NCBI GenBank assembly: GCA_007135505.1
Contig: SLIS01000013.1
Location: forward strand, 1 to 6,565
Length of the DNA: 6,565 nt
DNA from: Halovivax sp.
GTDB lineage: Archaea; Halobacteriota; Halobacteria; Halobacteriales; Natrialbaceae
Direction of reading: 5' to 3'
The first letter of the stretch is position 1. Every line of letters starts with the position of its first letter. Below, in pieces: positions 1 through 5,307 of this stretch. A program made the position numbers and the translations under genes. A model generated the notes under the pieces. It did not search any database and was not told the origin of the DNA. It worked only from the letters and a program-made list of their open reading frames with translations.

Positions 1-137
1 ACCAGTTCGCGCGGAATCGTCCGACCGTACACGCGCTCAGTGGTCTCGACGATGGCGCGTCGGTAGGAATCGGCCACGTCGACGAGGACACCGTCCACAT
101 CGAGGACGACGGCGTCGGCGTCGAGCGTCTCGGTCAT
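1..137 (-). CDS. HAD-superfamily hydrolase, TIGR01548-like (C-terminus beyond window)
   Basis: Only the first 45 codons are present; the gene continues left of position 1. The ATG is at 137-135 on the minus strand. The visible protein begins MTETLDADAVVLDVDGVLVD and continues ADSYRRAIVETTERVYG. The DxDGV motif (residues 14-18) is motif I of the HAD superfamily, whose first aspartate is the nucleophile in phosphoryl transfer. The wording around it (VLDVDGVLVDVADSYRRAI) is what I recall for the TIGR01548 subfamily IA hydrolases common in haloarchaea. Their substrate is unsettled, and they are sometimes near histidine-biosynthesis genes. A TATA-like box about 27 bases upstream fits a leaderless transcript. 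The HAD call is firm from motif I; the subfamily is from memory of the family, and substrate cannot be inferred from this fragment. Confidence 0.82.
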   Translation of the reverse strand, partial: MTETLDADAVVLDVDGVLVDVADSYRRAIVETTERVYGRTIPREL

Positions 138-160
138 ACGCGAGCCTCCGGCCCGAGAGG

Positions 161-167
161 AATAAAG
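161..167 (-). promoter_or_regulatory. TATA-like box for the HAD hydrolase gene
   Basis: On the minus strand the sequence reads CTTTATT, centred about 27 bases before the ATG at 137. That is the spacing expected for an archaeal TATA box on a leaderless transcript that starts at or next to the start codon. It is the most AT-rich stretch in the 138-base gap. No Shine-Dalgarno sequence is seen before the ATG. Confidence 0.5.
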
Positions 168-172
168 ACCGC

Positions 173-218
173 CGATCGATTGCGGCCCTCGACGCGCTCG
201 CCGATCCACAATCGATCG
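173..218. repeat. Perfect 10-bp inverted repeat upstream of the HAD gene promoter
   Basis: The left arm CGATCGATTG (173-182) and right arm CAATCGATCG (209-218) are exact reverse complements separated by 26 bases. The left arm starts six bases beyond the TATA-like box at 161-167, where the TFB-recognition element would lie. This position suits an operator or activator site, but CGATCG-type words are frequent in haloarchaeal DNA, so function is inferred from position only. The rest of the gap 138-275 shows nothing else I can support. Confidence 0.4.
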
Positions 219-275
219 ACCGATCCGGACGACGACGTTCGGCCGGGCTCCACCCGGTCCCCCGGTCGAACCGAG

Positions 276-683
276 TCAGTCCGTCGTCCGACGCGTCCGG
301 ACGAAAAGCGGCTGCGTCGAGAGCGGTTCGCGTTCGACCGGTACTTCGGGCTGGTCGCCACCCAACGTGGTGAACAGGAAGTCGGCCTCGACGGCGTCGG
401 CGACGGCGGCGGTCGGCCGGTGTAACTCCGGCGGCAGGTTCAGGGCGTAGATCGCGTCGGCGTCGGCGTAGACCGACAGGGTCGGATCGACGACGTCGTC
501 GAGCACGAATTCGATGCCGTCGGGGACCGACCGGTCGTGGACATCCGTCGCGGTGACGGCGACGTCGGCCTCGACCAGGGCGGCGGCCACCTCGTGGCGC
601 CGACCGACCCCGACCTCCACGACGCGCTCGTAGCCCGAGAGGCGGTCGAGGAGATCGGCGTCGGTGCGCTCGGATCGAGTCAC
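276..683 (-). CDS. UPF0146 family protein (Rossmann-like, unknown function)
   Basis: Encodes 135 residues from a GTG at 683-681 to a TGA at 278-276. The frame is open much further upstream, but the longer version would run through the divergent archaemetzincin gene. The GTG gives the N-terminus MTRSERTDADLLDRL, the usual start for this family. A glycine-rich EVGVG at residues 23-27 follows a first strand, and VTATDVHDR at 43-51 follows a second. Together they resemble the nucleotide or S-adenosylmethionine-binding half of a Rossmann methyltransferase. YALNLPPELH (79-88) and TTLGGDQP (105-112) are further conserved-looking blocks. The family is archaeal, short for a full methyltransferase, and has no established reaction. 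The 39-base gap to the archaemetzincin start implies overlapping divergent promoters; CTATGAG on the minus strand (715-709) is a weak TATA candidate. Confidence 0.82.
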   Translation of the reverse strand: MTRSERTDADLLDRLSGYERVVEVGVGRRHEVAAALVEADVAVTATDVHDRSVPDGIEFVLDDVVDPTLSVYADADAIYALNLPPELHRPTAAVADAVEADFLFTTLGGDQPEVPVEREPLSTQPLFVRTRRTTD

Positions 684-692
684 GGCGGGATG

Positions 693-699
693 TTTATGA
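693..699 (+). promoter_or_regulatory. TATA-like box for the archaemetzincin gene
   Basis: TTTATGA is centred 27 bases before the ATG at 723, the distance expected for leaderless haloarchaeal transcripts. It lies inside the short divergent gap and supports choosing 723, rather than an upstream codon, as the start. No Shine-Dalgarno motif precedes that ATG. Confidence 0.5.
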
Positions 700-722
700 T
701 GGACGCACTCATAGCCGTTGCC

Positions 723-1244
723 ATGCACGTCGACATCGTTCCGGTCGGAGAGGTACCCGCGACGGTCAAGCGGGCGGCCTCGTCGGCGTTGCGTTCGGTC
801 TACGACTGCGAGGTGACGATCGGTGACGCCCAGTCGATTCCGAGCGGCGCCTACGACGCCGGCCGGAACCAGTACAGCGCGGAAAACTTCATCCAGCTGG
901 CCGAGCGCGTCGGCCGCGGGAAGAAGAACATCGCGATCACCCCGAACGACCTCTTCTACCGACGACGAAACTACGTCTTCGGGCTGGCCTACCTCGACGG
1001 CAGCGGCAGCGTCGTGTCGACGTACCGCCTGCAGACGAGTTCCGACGGCGGCTTCTCGAACAAGAGCTCGAGCCAGATCGTCCAGGACCGGATTCGCAAG
1101 GAGATCGTCCACGAGATCGGACACACCCGCGGGCTCGAACACTGCGACAACAACCGCTGCGTGATGAACTTCTCGCCGACCGTCCGGGAGGTCGACATCA
1201 AAGAGGAGAACCTCTGTGGCAGCTGTCAGCGCCAGGTCCGCTGA
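723..1244 (+). CDS. amzA: Archaemetzincin, zinc-dependent metalloprotease
   Basis: Encodes 173 residues. The metal site is HEIGHTRGLEH at residues 130-140: H130, H134 and H140 are zinc ligands and E131 is the general base. It is followed by C141, C146 and M148 and then a CxxC pair (C165, C168). This combination of an extended zinc-binding motif, a methionine close behind it and four cysteines defines archaemetzincins. Those cysteines form a second, structural zinc site in known members. The length is normal and no key residue is missing. There is no signal peptide, so it should act in the cytoplasm; natural substrates of archaeal members are not known. The start at 723 is preferred over the longer frame from 537 because the protein begins MHVDIVPVG, as family members do. 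A TATA-like box lies at -27, and the longer start would overlap the UPF0146 gene. Confidence 0.95.
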   Translation: MHVDIVPVGEVPATVKRAASSALRSVYDCEVTIGDAQSIPSGAYDAGRNQYSAENFIQLAERVGRGKKNIAITPNDLFYRRRNYVFGLAYLDGSGSVVSTYRLQTSSDGGFSNKSSSQIVQDRIRKEIVHEIGHTRGLEHCDNNRCVMNFSPTVREVDIKEENLCGSCQRQVR

Positions 1245-1287
1245 GACCCACGGCGGGTCCCGACCGGCCGTCCATCCGAACGTTTTT
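1245..1287 (+). terminator. Possible 3' end signal after archaemetzincin: small hairpin then T-run
   Basis: Directly after the TGA, GACCC (1245-1249) and GGGTC (1255-1259) can pair around a five-base loop. A run of five T follows at 1283-1287. Archaeal termination depends mainly on T-rich tracts, so the T-run is the likelier functional part. The same T-run is also a TATA candidate for the next transcript, so its role is ambiguous. Confidence 0.3.
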
Positions 1288-1313
1288 GTCCATCGTCGTC
1301 GCAGGCCGAACGA

Positions 1314-1370
1314 ATGAGTTCACGTCATCCGTCCGACCAGTTCGAGCGCGCGGCCGGTGATCGAGGATGA
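1314..1370 (+). CDS. Possible 18-residue leader ORF overlapping the permease start
   Basis: ATG at 1314 opens an 18-codon frame (MSSRHPSDQFERAAGDRG). Its TGA (1368-1370) overlaps the ATG of the membrane protein (1367-1369) as ATGA. The T-rich stretch at 1283-1287 lies about 29 bases upstream, so a leaderless mRNA could begin at this ATG. The permease would then be reached by termination and reinitiation. GGTGATC (1356-1362) within it is complementary to the usual 3' end of 16S rRNA and sits four bases before the permease ATG. It may be a genuine coupled leader peptide or simply the 5' untranslated region of the permease mRNA. The peptide sequence itself is not recognised. Confidence 0.3.
   Translation: MSSRHPSDQFERAAGDRG
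1356..1362 (+). promoter_or_regulatory. Shine-Dalgarno site for the permease-like gene
   Basis: GGTGATC matches part of the sequence complementary to the conserved 3' end of archaeal 16S rRNA (AGGAGGTGATCC). It ends four bases before the ATG at 1367. It supports that ATG as the start of the membrane protein. Confidence 0.5.
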
Positions 1371-3031
1371 GACCGGCGAGCGCCGCCCTGGTCGCCCGCA
1401 CAGAGGTCCGCCGCACGGTTCGGGTCGTCCTCGGCGACCGGACGAAACTCGCGCTCATGGGGATCGTCGCGGTGTTCACCCTCGGGCCGATCACCGCACT
1501 CGGGCTGCTCGTGCTGCCGAGTGTCGGCGAACGGGTCGCCGCAGGGGCCCTCGCCGACGTCGGCGGGTTCTCCGTCGCGAACGCGACCGCCGGTGCGACG
1601 GCACTCGGCTGGCTGGGCCTGACGGTCATGGCGGCGATCCGGACCGTGACGACGGCCGGCGACGTCGACGAACCGGCGTGCGTGCTGGTGTCGACGACGC
1701 CGGGGACAATCGTCGTCGGCATCGTCGGCGGGGAGGCGTTGCTGTTCGCGACCTGGATCGTCCCGCCCGCCGTCCTGCTCTCCGGTGCGTTCGCCTACGG
1801 CGCCGGCTCGATCGTCCCGGTGCTCGTCGTCCTGTCGGTCCTCGGGCTGGTGCTGATCACCGCGGTCCCGACCGGGTTCCTCGTCGGCATCTGGATCAGG
1901 CACCTGCTCACAGCCTACGAGCCGATCGCTCGCTACCGGACGGCCGTGTTGGTCGCCGTCGGCGTCTCGTACTTCGGTGCCATCGCGACCGGCCGGTTCG
2001 ACAGACTGGCGATCGTCCTCTTCGAGCACCTCGGTGACAGTCCCGCCGGCTGGCCCGGCGAGATACTCCTGCTCGCCGTCCCGGACGTCGCGACGTCGAC
2101 CACGGCCGTAGCAGGCGCCGTCCTCGGAACGGCCGTCCTGGTCCCGCTCGCGCTCACGGCGGCAGTCGGGTCCGCGAAGATCCACTGGTTCGCCGACGCC
2201 GCCCGAACCGAGACCGAGTCGGGCGAGGTTCGCTCGTCCGACCGCCTCGACAGCGTGCTGGCGGGGTCGATCGACCGGGCGACGCGAACGGTCGCCGTGA
2301 CGGCCATCCGGCGGACGAAACGGGCGCCGATACGACTGCTCTACGTGGCGTACCCACTGCTCGGAAGCGTCTTCTTCCTCGAAGGGGTGGTCAGCACCGG
2401 GACGCTCACACCGACGGTCGCTGTTCTCCTCTGTGCGTACGTCGTCTGGGGCGCCGGGGCCCTGTTCACGCTGAACGTGCCCGGCGACTACGGCCGCGCG
2501 CTGCCGGCCGTCCTGACAACCCCGATATCCGGCCGCCAGGCCGTCGGCGGAGCGATCGTCGCGGGAACCCTGGTCGCCGTCCCGGTCGCGGTTCTCGTCA
2601 GCGTCGCGGCCGGCCTGGCGAGCCCACTTTCGATGGAGTCGACCGCGATGCTCGCGGTCGGGACCGTCGTCGGCGCCGCCGCGACACCGGCGCTGGCCAC
2701 CGGCCTCGGGACGGTCTTTCCCCGATTTGGCAGCGTTCGACTGACGAGCAACCGCGAGGCGGTGATGCCGAGCAAGACCGCGTTCGCCACCTACACGCTC
2801 GCCATCGCGCTCACGGGTGGCTCCGCCGCCGTGCTCGCCGTCGACGAGGGGCCGGCGCTCGCCGCCGAGTTCGCGACCGTGATCGGATCGGTCACGCCGG
2901 GCCCAGCGGTCACTGTCACCGCGAGTACGGTCGCCACGGTCGCGGGGGTGTTGCTGCTCGCGGGACTGGTCGCACCGATCGTCTCGGCCATGTACGCGAT
3001 CGAAGCGTTCGACCGGTTCGAGCTCGACTGA
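1367..3031 (+). CDS. Polytopic membrane protein, probable ABC exporter permease-type subunit
   Basis: Encodes 554 residues with about twelve hydrophobic segments. Approximate positions are 28-50, 72-92, 112-138, 148-176, 192-208, 243-266, 325-342, 346-368, 393-416, 424-448, 472-492 and 520-544. A hydrophilic loop at about 267-320, rich in acidic and basic residues, splits the protein into two halves of six. The N-terminal VARTEVRRTVRVVLGDRTK before the first helix resembles the amphipathic start of ABC-2 type permeases. I see no catalytic motif and no signal peptide. The convergent gene beyond the terminator region encodes an ABC ATPase of the drug or ABC-2 exporter type, which makes an exporter pairing likely. 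The two are on opposite strands, so this is not a classic operon. The start is set by an upstream Shine-Dalgarno match. Transported substrate is unknown; the permease assignment is inference from topology and neighbour. Confidence 0.75.
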   Translation: MRPASAALVARTEVRRTVRVVLGDRTKLALMGIVAVFTLGPITALGLLVLPSVGERVAAGALADVGGFSVANATAGATALGWLGLTVMAAIRTVTTAGDVDEPACVLVSTTPGTIVVGIVGGEALLFATWIVPPAVLLSGAFAYGAGSIVPVLVVLSVLGLVLITAVPTGFLVGIWIRHLLTAYEPIARYRTAVLVAVGVSYFGAIATGRFDRLAIVLFEHLGDSPAGWPGEILLLAVPDVATSTTAVAGAVLGTAVLVPLALTAAVGSAKIHWFADAARTETESGEVRSSDRLDSVLAGSIDRATRTVAVTAIRRTKRAPIRLLYVAYPLLGSVFFLEGVVSTGTLTPTVAVLLCAYVVWGAGALFTLNVPGDYGRALPAVLTTPISGRQAVGGAIVAGTLVAVPVAVLVSVAAGLASPLSMESTAMLAVGTVVGAAATPALATGLGTVFPRFGSVRLTSNREAVMPSKTAFATYTLAIALTGGSAAVLAVDEGPALAAEFATVIGSVTPGPAVTVTASTVATVAGVLLLAGLVAPIVSAMYAIEAFDRFELD

Positions 3032-3052
3032 GCCGGCCGAGAGTGGTCGGCT
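3031..3052 (+). terminator. Hairpin at the 3' end of the permease-like gene
   Basis: AGCCGGCC (3031-3038) pairs with GGTCGGCT (3045-3052) around the loop GAGAGT, giving eight pairs with one G-U. It begins on the last base of the stop codon. No T-run follows, so it may act in mRNA 3' end stability or as a bidirectional barrier rather than as a bacterial-style terminator. Confidence 0.35.
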
Positions 3053-3065
3053 TCGTCGGGACGGC

Positions 3066-3078
3066 TCCCTCAGAGGGA
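3066..3078. repeat. 13-base palindrome in the convergent gap
   Basis: TCCCTC (3066-3071) and GAGGGA (3073-3078) are exact reverse complements around a single A. The element lies midway between the two convergent stop codons and reads the same on both strands, which suits a shared 3' end element. Function is not shown. Confidence 0.35.
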
Positions 3079-3092
3079 TCGATCGGTCGGGT

Positions 3093-3117
3093 CGACCGCC
3101 GAACCCACGGCCGGTCG
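3093..3117 (-). terminator. Hairpin downstream of the ABC ATPase gene
   Basis: CGACCGCCG (3093-3101) can pair with CGG (3108-3110) plus CGGTCG (3112-3117). This gives nine pairs with a single bulged C and a six-base loop. On the minus strand it starts eight bases after the ATPase stop codon. It mirrors the hairpin at the permease end, so each convergent gene has its own stem-loop. No T-run is present. Confidence 0.35.
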
Positions 3118-3125
3118 CGGCGTGG

Positions 3126-3905
3126 TCACTCGCCGGCGACAGCTTCGGTCTCCGGTTCGTGCGTGATCGAGAGGAAGGCGTCTTCTAACGTGCCGCCCTC
3201 ACCGGTCTCGGCGCGGGCGGTGAGGTCGTCCGGCCGGCCCTCGGCGACGAGTTGGCCGCGATGGGTCACGCCCACCTCGTCGGCGAGTTCGGCGACGACC
3301 GGGAGGATGTGCGTCGAGAGGAAGATCGTCATCTCGCGGTCGGCCAGCTCGGCGATGGTCTCGCGCATCGTCCGGGCGGCTCGCGGGTCGAGGCCGCTCG
3401 TTGGTTCGTCCAGGAAGGCGACGGCCGGTTCGTGCAGGACGGCCTGGATGACGCCGACCTTCTGGCGCATCCCCTTCGAGTAGTCCGCGATCCGCCGGTC
3501 GGCGTCGTCGGTCAGGTCGAACCGATCGAGCATCGACTCGATGCGCTCGCCGGCGTGGTCGGCGGGGAGCTCGCGTAATCCAGCGACGTACTCGAGTTGC
3601 TCGCGGCCGGTGAGTTCGTCGAACAGCGGCGGCTCCTCCGGCAGGTAGCCGATGTGCGGCGTGACCGCCTGTCGGTCGGTGACGGGGTGGCCGGCGACGC
3701 GAGCGGTTCCCTCGGTTGGCTTCGTCAGGGTCGTCAGCATCTTCATCGTCGTCGTCTTGCCGGCACCGTTCGGTCCCAGGAAGCCGTAGACCGTTCCGGC
3801 GTCGATCGAGGTCGTGACGTCCGCGACGGCCGTTACCTCGCCGTAGCGCTTCGTGAGACCGTCCATCTCGATAGCGGGCGTCGGGGCGGACTCGTCCGGG
3901 GACAT
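3126..3905 (-). CDS. ABC transporter ATP-binding protein (ABC-2/exporter type)
   Basis: Encodes 259 residues from the ATG at 3905-3903. All ATPase motifs are present in order. Walker A is GPNGAGKTT (44-52). The Q-loop region is IGYLPEEPPLFDELTG (85-100), with glutamate where many families have glutamine, a common variant in this subgroup. The signature is YSKGMRQK (142-149), Walker B is AVAFLDEP (161-168), the D-loop is SGLD (170-173) and the switch histidine is H199. A short C-terminal extension ends in TLEDAFLSIT, typical of CcmA-like exporter ATPases. It hydrolyses ATP on the cytoplasmic face to drive a membrane partner, most likely the convergent 12-helix protein. A longer GTG start at 3938-3936 adds 11 residues but would abut the TATA-like box, so the ATG is preferred. 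Substrate cannot be told from sequence. Confidence 0.93.
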   Translation of the reverse strand: MSPDESAPTPAIEMDGLTKRYGEVTAVADVTTSIDAGTVYGFLGPNGAGKTTTMKMLTTLTKPTEGTARVAGHPVTDRQAVTPHIGYLPEEPPLFDELTGREQLEYVAGLRELPADHAGERIESMLDRFDLTDDADRRIADYSKGMRQKVGVIQAVLHEPAVAFLDEPTSGLDPRAARTMRETIAELADREMTIFLSTHILPVVAELADEVGVTHRGQLVAEGRPDDLTARAETGEGGTLEDAFLSITHEPETEAVAGE

Positions 3906-3927
3906 AGCTGCCCGGAGACCGGCCACG

Positions 3928-3934
3928 TACAAAA
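3928..3934 (-). promoter_or_regulatory. TATA-like box for the ABC ATPase gene
   Basis: The minus strand reads TTTTGTA, centred 26 bases before the ATG at 3905. This predicts a leaderless mRNA. It argues against the upstream GTG at 3936-3938, which borders the box and would lie upstream of the predicted transcript start. Confidence 0.45.
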
Positions 3935-4003
3935 CCACTTGGATTTGTTAGGTTTCCCGGGCCCTCGCATCGACGGAACCGACCCCCGGGCCGGGACGGA
4001 GCC

Positions 4004-4012
4004 AATAATTTA
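4004..4012 (+). promoter_or_regulatory. TATA-like box for the two-helix protein gene
   Basis: AATAATTTA is the most AT-rich stretch between the divergent genes. Transcription would start near 4035 and leave a leader of about 25 bases, long enough for the Shine-Dalgarno site at 4049. In this it differs from the leaderless neighbours. Confidence 0.5.
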
Positions 4013-4048
4013 CGCGGCGCAGTCGTAACCGTACCCGAAGACGGTGAC

Positions 4049-4053
4049 GGAGG
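4049..4053 (+). promoter_or_regulatory. Shine-Dalgarno site deciding the GTG start at 4060
   Basis: GGAGG ends six bases before GTG 4060-4062. It selects that GTG over another GTG at 4044 in a different frame, which gives an arginine-rich shadow product. Confidence 0.6.
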
Positions 4054-4059
4054 AATCCC

Positions 4060-4785
4060 GTGAGAGAACGAGACGACATCGAGATCGAGGATCGCGAGCG
4101 GTCGGCGCCGGCCGGCTCCGAGGGGAGTACCGACAGCGGCGACTCGCGTTCGACTCGCGAGACCGACGTCATCGCCGACGAACTCGGGCGAATCGACGTG
4201 ATGACGACGACGGAGGGGTACGTCGAGAGCCGGATTACCGGCCTCACGGCGGTCGACGAGCACACGGTCCGGCTCGACGTTCGCCTGCCCCACGGCACGT
4301 CGGTCTCGTTCGACCTCGAGAAGCCGATCCCGTGGTCGCGCGAGTTCCTGCTCGCCCGGGTCGTCGAGGACGTCGGATACGACGCGGCCTCGATCGATCA
4401 CGTCGTCGGCGAACGGGTCTACGTGGCTCGGGCGGACGTCGGTGACGACGCGGCGTTCTCGTGGTGGACGGCGTCGGCCCGCGACCTCGGCCGGACGCTG
4501 TTCGCCCGGGTTGGAAAGCGCCTGGATCTCCAGGTGCGCCGAACCGCCGAGTGGCAGCTGGTCGATCCGCGCGAGCGCGTCGACGAGGACGACGGAACCG
4601 GCCCGTCGAACCTGGTCGAACCGGCAGCCGTCGCGGGGATCCTGATCGGGGCCGCGCTGGCCGTGATCGGGGCCGTCGTTGGCGCGACTGGCGGGTTCGC
4701 ACTCGCCGGCAGCGTACTGGCCTACGCCCTCCCCGGACTGGCACTCATCGTGCTCGGCCTCGCCGTCCTCGTCGGTGTGGAGTAA
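4060..4785 (+). CDS. Unrecognised protein: soluble domain with two C-terminal membrane helices
   Basis: Encodes 241 residues from a GTG with a good Shine-Dalgarno sequence. I do not recognise the family. Residues 1-45 are charged, rich in Ser, Asp, Glu and Arg, and probably disordered. Residues 50-130 look folded, with beta-type stretches GYVESRITGLTAVDEHTVRLDVRLP and an invariant-looking PWSREFLLARVVEDVGY block (91-107). FSWWTASARDLGRTLFARVGKR follows (133-154) and could be an amphipathic membrane-surface helix. Two glycine- and alanine-rich helices at about 187-210 and 216-239 form a hairpin at the C-terminus. There is no signal peptide, so the N-terminal domain probably faces the cytoplasm. 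It shares a divergent promoter region with the ABC ATPase, which may mean co-regulation, but nothing shows a joint function. G/C-rich third positions support a real gene. Confidence 0.8.
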   Translation: MRERDDIEIEDRERSAPAGSEGSTDSGDSRSTRETDVIADELGRIDVMTTTEGYVESRITGLTAVDEHTVRLDVRLPHGTSVSFDLEKPIPWSREFLLARVVEDVGYDAASIDHVVGERVYVARADVGDDAAFSWWTASARDLGRTLFARVGKRLDLQVRRTAEWQLVDPRERVDEDDGTGPSNLVEPAAVAGILIGAALAVIGAVVGATGGFALAGSVLAYALPGLALIVLGLAVLVGVE

Positions 4786-4906
4786 CGGATCCCTTCTCGA
4801 GCCGGTGGACGTTCGGGCAGACACCACATCGTCGAATCCACGCGAAGTGGGCCCGTGCGAGCAGCGTCGTGAGCGAGTCCAATTCGAAGGGTAACACCCG
4901 ACCCAG

Positions 4907-4920
4907 CGCTCGATCGAGCG
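4907..4920. repeat. 14-base perfect palindrome in the gap 4786-5012
   Basis: CGCTCGATCGAGCG is fully self-complementary and lies about 100 bases upstream of the glycine-zipper gene. It could be an operator, part of a 3' end structure for the preceding gene, or chance, given how common CGATCG is in such genomes. I see no convincing gene, RNA or other signal in 4786-4906. Confidence 0.35.
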
Positions 4921-4950
4921 ACGGTCGGTACGCACGACGGGCCGCTTCCG

Positions 4951-4989
4951 ATTATTTTCACGACCTATAAGTTAACCGTACGCTTATCC
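4951..4989 (+). promoter_or_regulatory. AT-rich promoter zone for the glycine-zipper gene
   Basis: The zone contains ATTATTTT (4951-4958), CCTATAAG (4964-4971) and CTTATCC (4983-4989). The last is centred 27 bases before the ATG at 5013, which predicts a leaderless mRNA. The middle one would give a leader of about 20 bases instead. The first, T-rich block could also end transcription from the preceding gene. Between box and ATG, the near-copies GTATCCCGTC (4991-5000) and GTATACCCGTC (5001-5011) are adjacent. Confidence 0.45.
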
Positions 4990-5012
4990 CGTATCCCGTC
5001 GTATACCCGTCT

Positions 5013-5255
5013 ATGGTCCGAGATAGGTTCACCCTGGCCCTGAGTCGAGCCCGGTACGCAGCCATCGGCGCGGCAGTCGGCGCCGGCGTCGGCGGGCTGT
5101 TCAGTCGGAGCGCCGCGAGTTCCGGCGCCGCAGTCGGCGCGCTGATCGGCGCGTTCGTCGGCGAGAGTCGCGTGACGACGAAACAGCGCATCGAGGAGTG
5201 GCGCGAACGGGGCGAAGAACGCGTCGAAGCGGTTCGCGGGAGTAACGCGGAGTAG
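5013..5255 (+). CDS. Small glycine-zipper membrane protein
   Basis: Encodes 80 residues. Two short helices in the first 50 residues carry clear glycine zippers: G19xxxG23xxxG27 and G38xxxG42xxxG46xxxG50. They are separated by a short basic and serine turn (FSRSAASS). The remainder, from about residue 52, is a highly charged helix (TKQRIEEWRERGEERVEAV). Such zippers let helices pack tightly and form membrane hairpins or oligomers. There is no signal peptide, enzyme motif or cysteine. I cannot name a family beyond glycine-zipper proteins, which are widespread and of mixed function. It is transcribed towards the small membrane gene at 5308-5574, and the two share a hairpin at their 3' ends. The leaderless start is supported by a TATA-like box at -27. 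Proximity to a halocin-like gene raises a link, but nothing in the sequence proves one. Confidence 0.78.
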   Translation: MVRDRFTLALSRARYAAIGAAVGAGVGGLFSRSAASSGAAVGALIGAFVGESRVTTKQRIEEWRERGEERVEAVRGSNAE

Positions 5256-5270
5256 CTCGACGCGAGCTAC
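5252..5270. terminator. Perfect hairpin over the stop codon of the glycine-zipper gene
   Basis: GTAGCTCG (5252-5259) and CGAGCTAC (5263-5270) are exact reverse complements around ACG. The TAG stop codon (5253-5255) is inside the left arm. The hairpin sits in the short gap between two convergent genes, so it can form at the 3' end of either transcript. No T-run follows on either side. Confidence 0.4.
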
Positions 5271-5307
5271 CGAGCGAACCGACTCCCTCGCCGGATCTGA
5301 CTCGCCG

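Noticed and set aside
537..722. N-terminal extension of the archaemetzincin in the same frame.
   Set aside because: It would overlap the divergent UPF0146 gene, is unlike the family N-terminus, and lies upstream of the likely TATA box.
1325..2185. A 286-codon minus-strand frame opposite the membrane protein.
   Set aside because: It encodes a repetitive Arg/Asp/Gly product with no motif, while the plus strand encodes clear membrane helices.
4780..4910. A TTCGAA-containing stretch on the minus strand resembling a tRNA T-loop.
   Set aside because: The flanking bases do not form a T-stem and no anticodon or acceptor arm can be drawn.
3199..4935. A 578-codon open frame on the minus strand spanning the ATPase and its neighbour.
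   Set aside because: The product is arginine-rich and low in complexity, and it overlaps two well-supported genes in other frames. Long shadow frames are normal in DNA this rich in GC.
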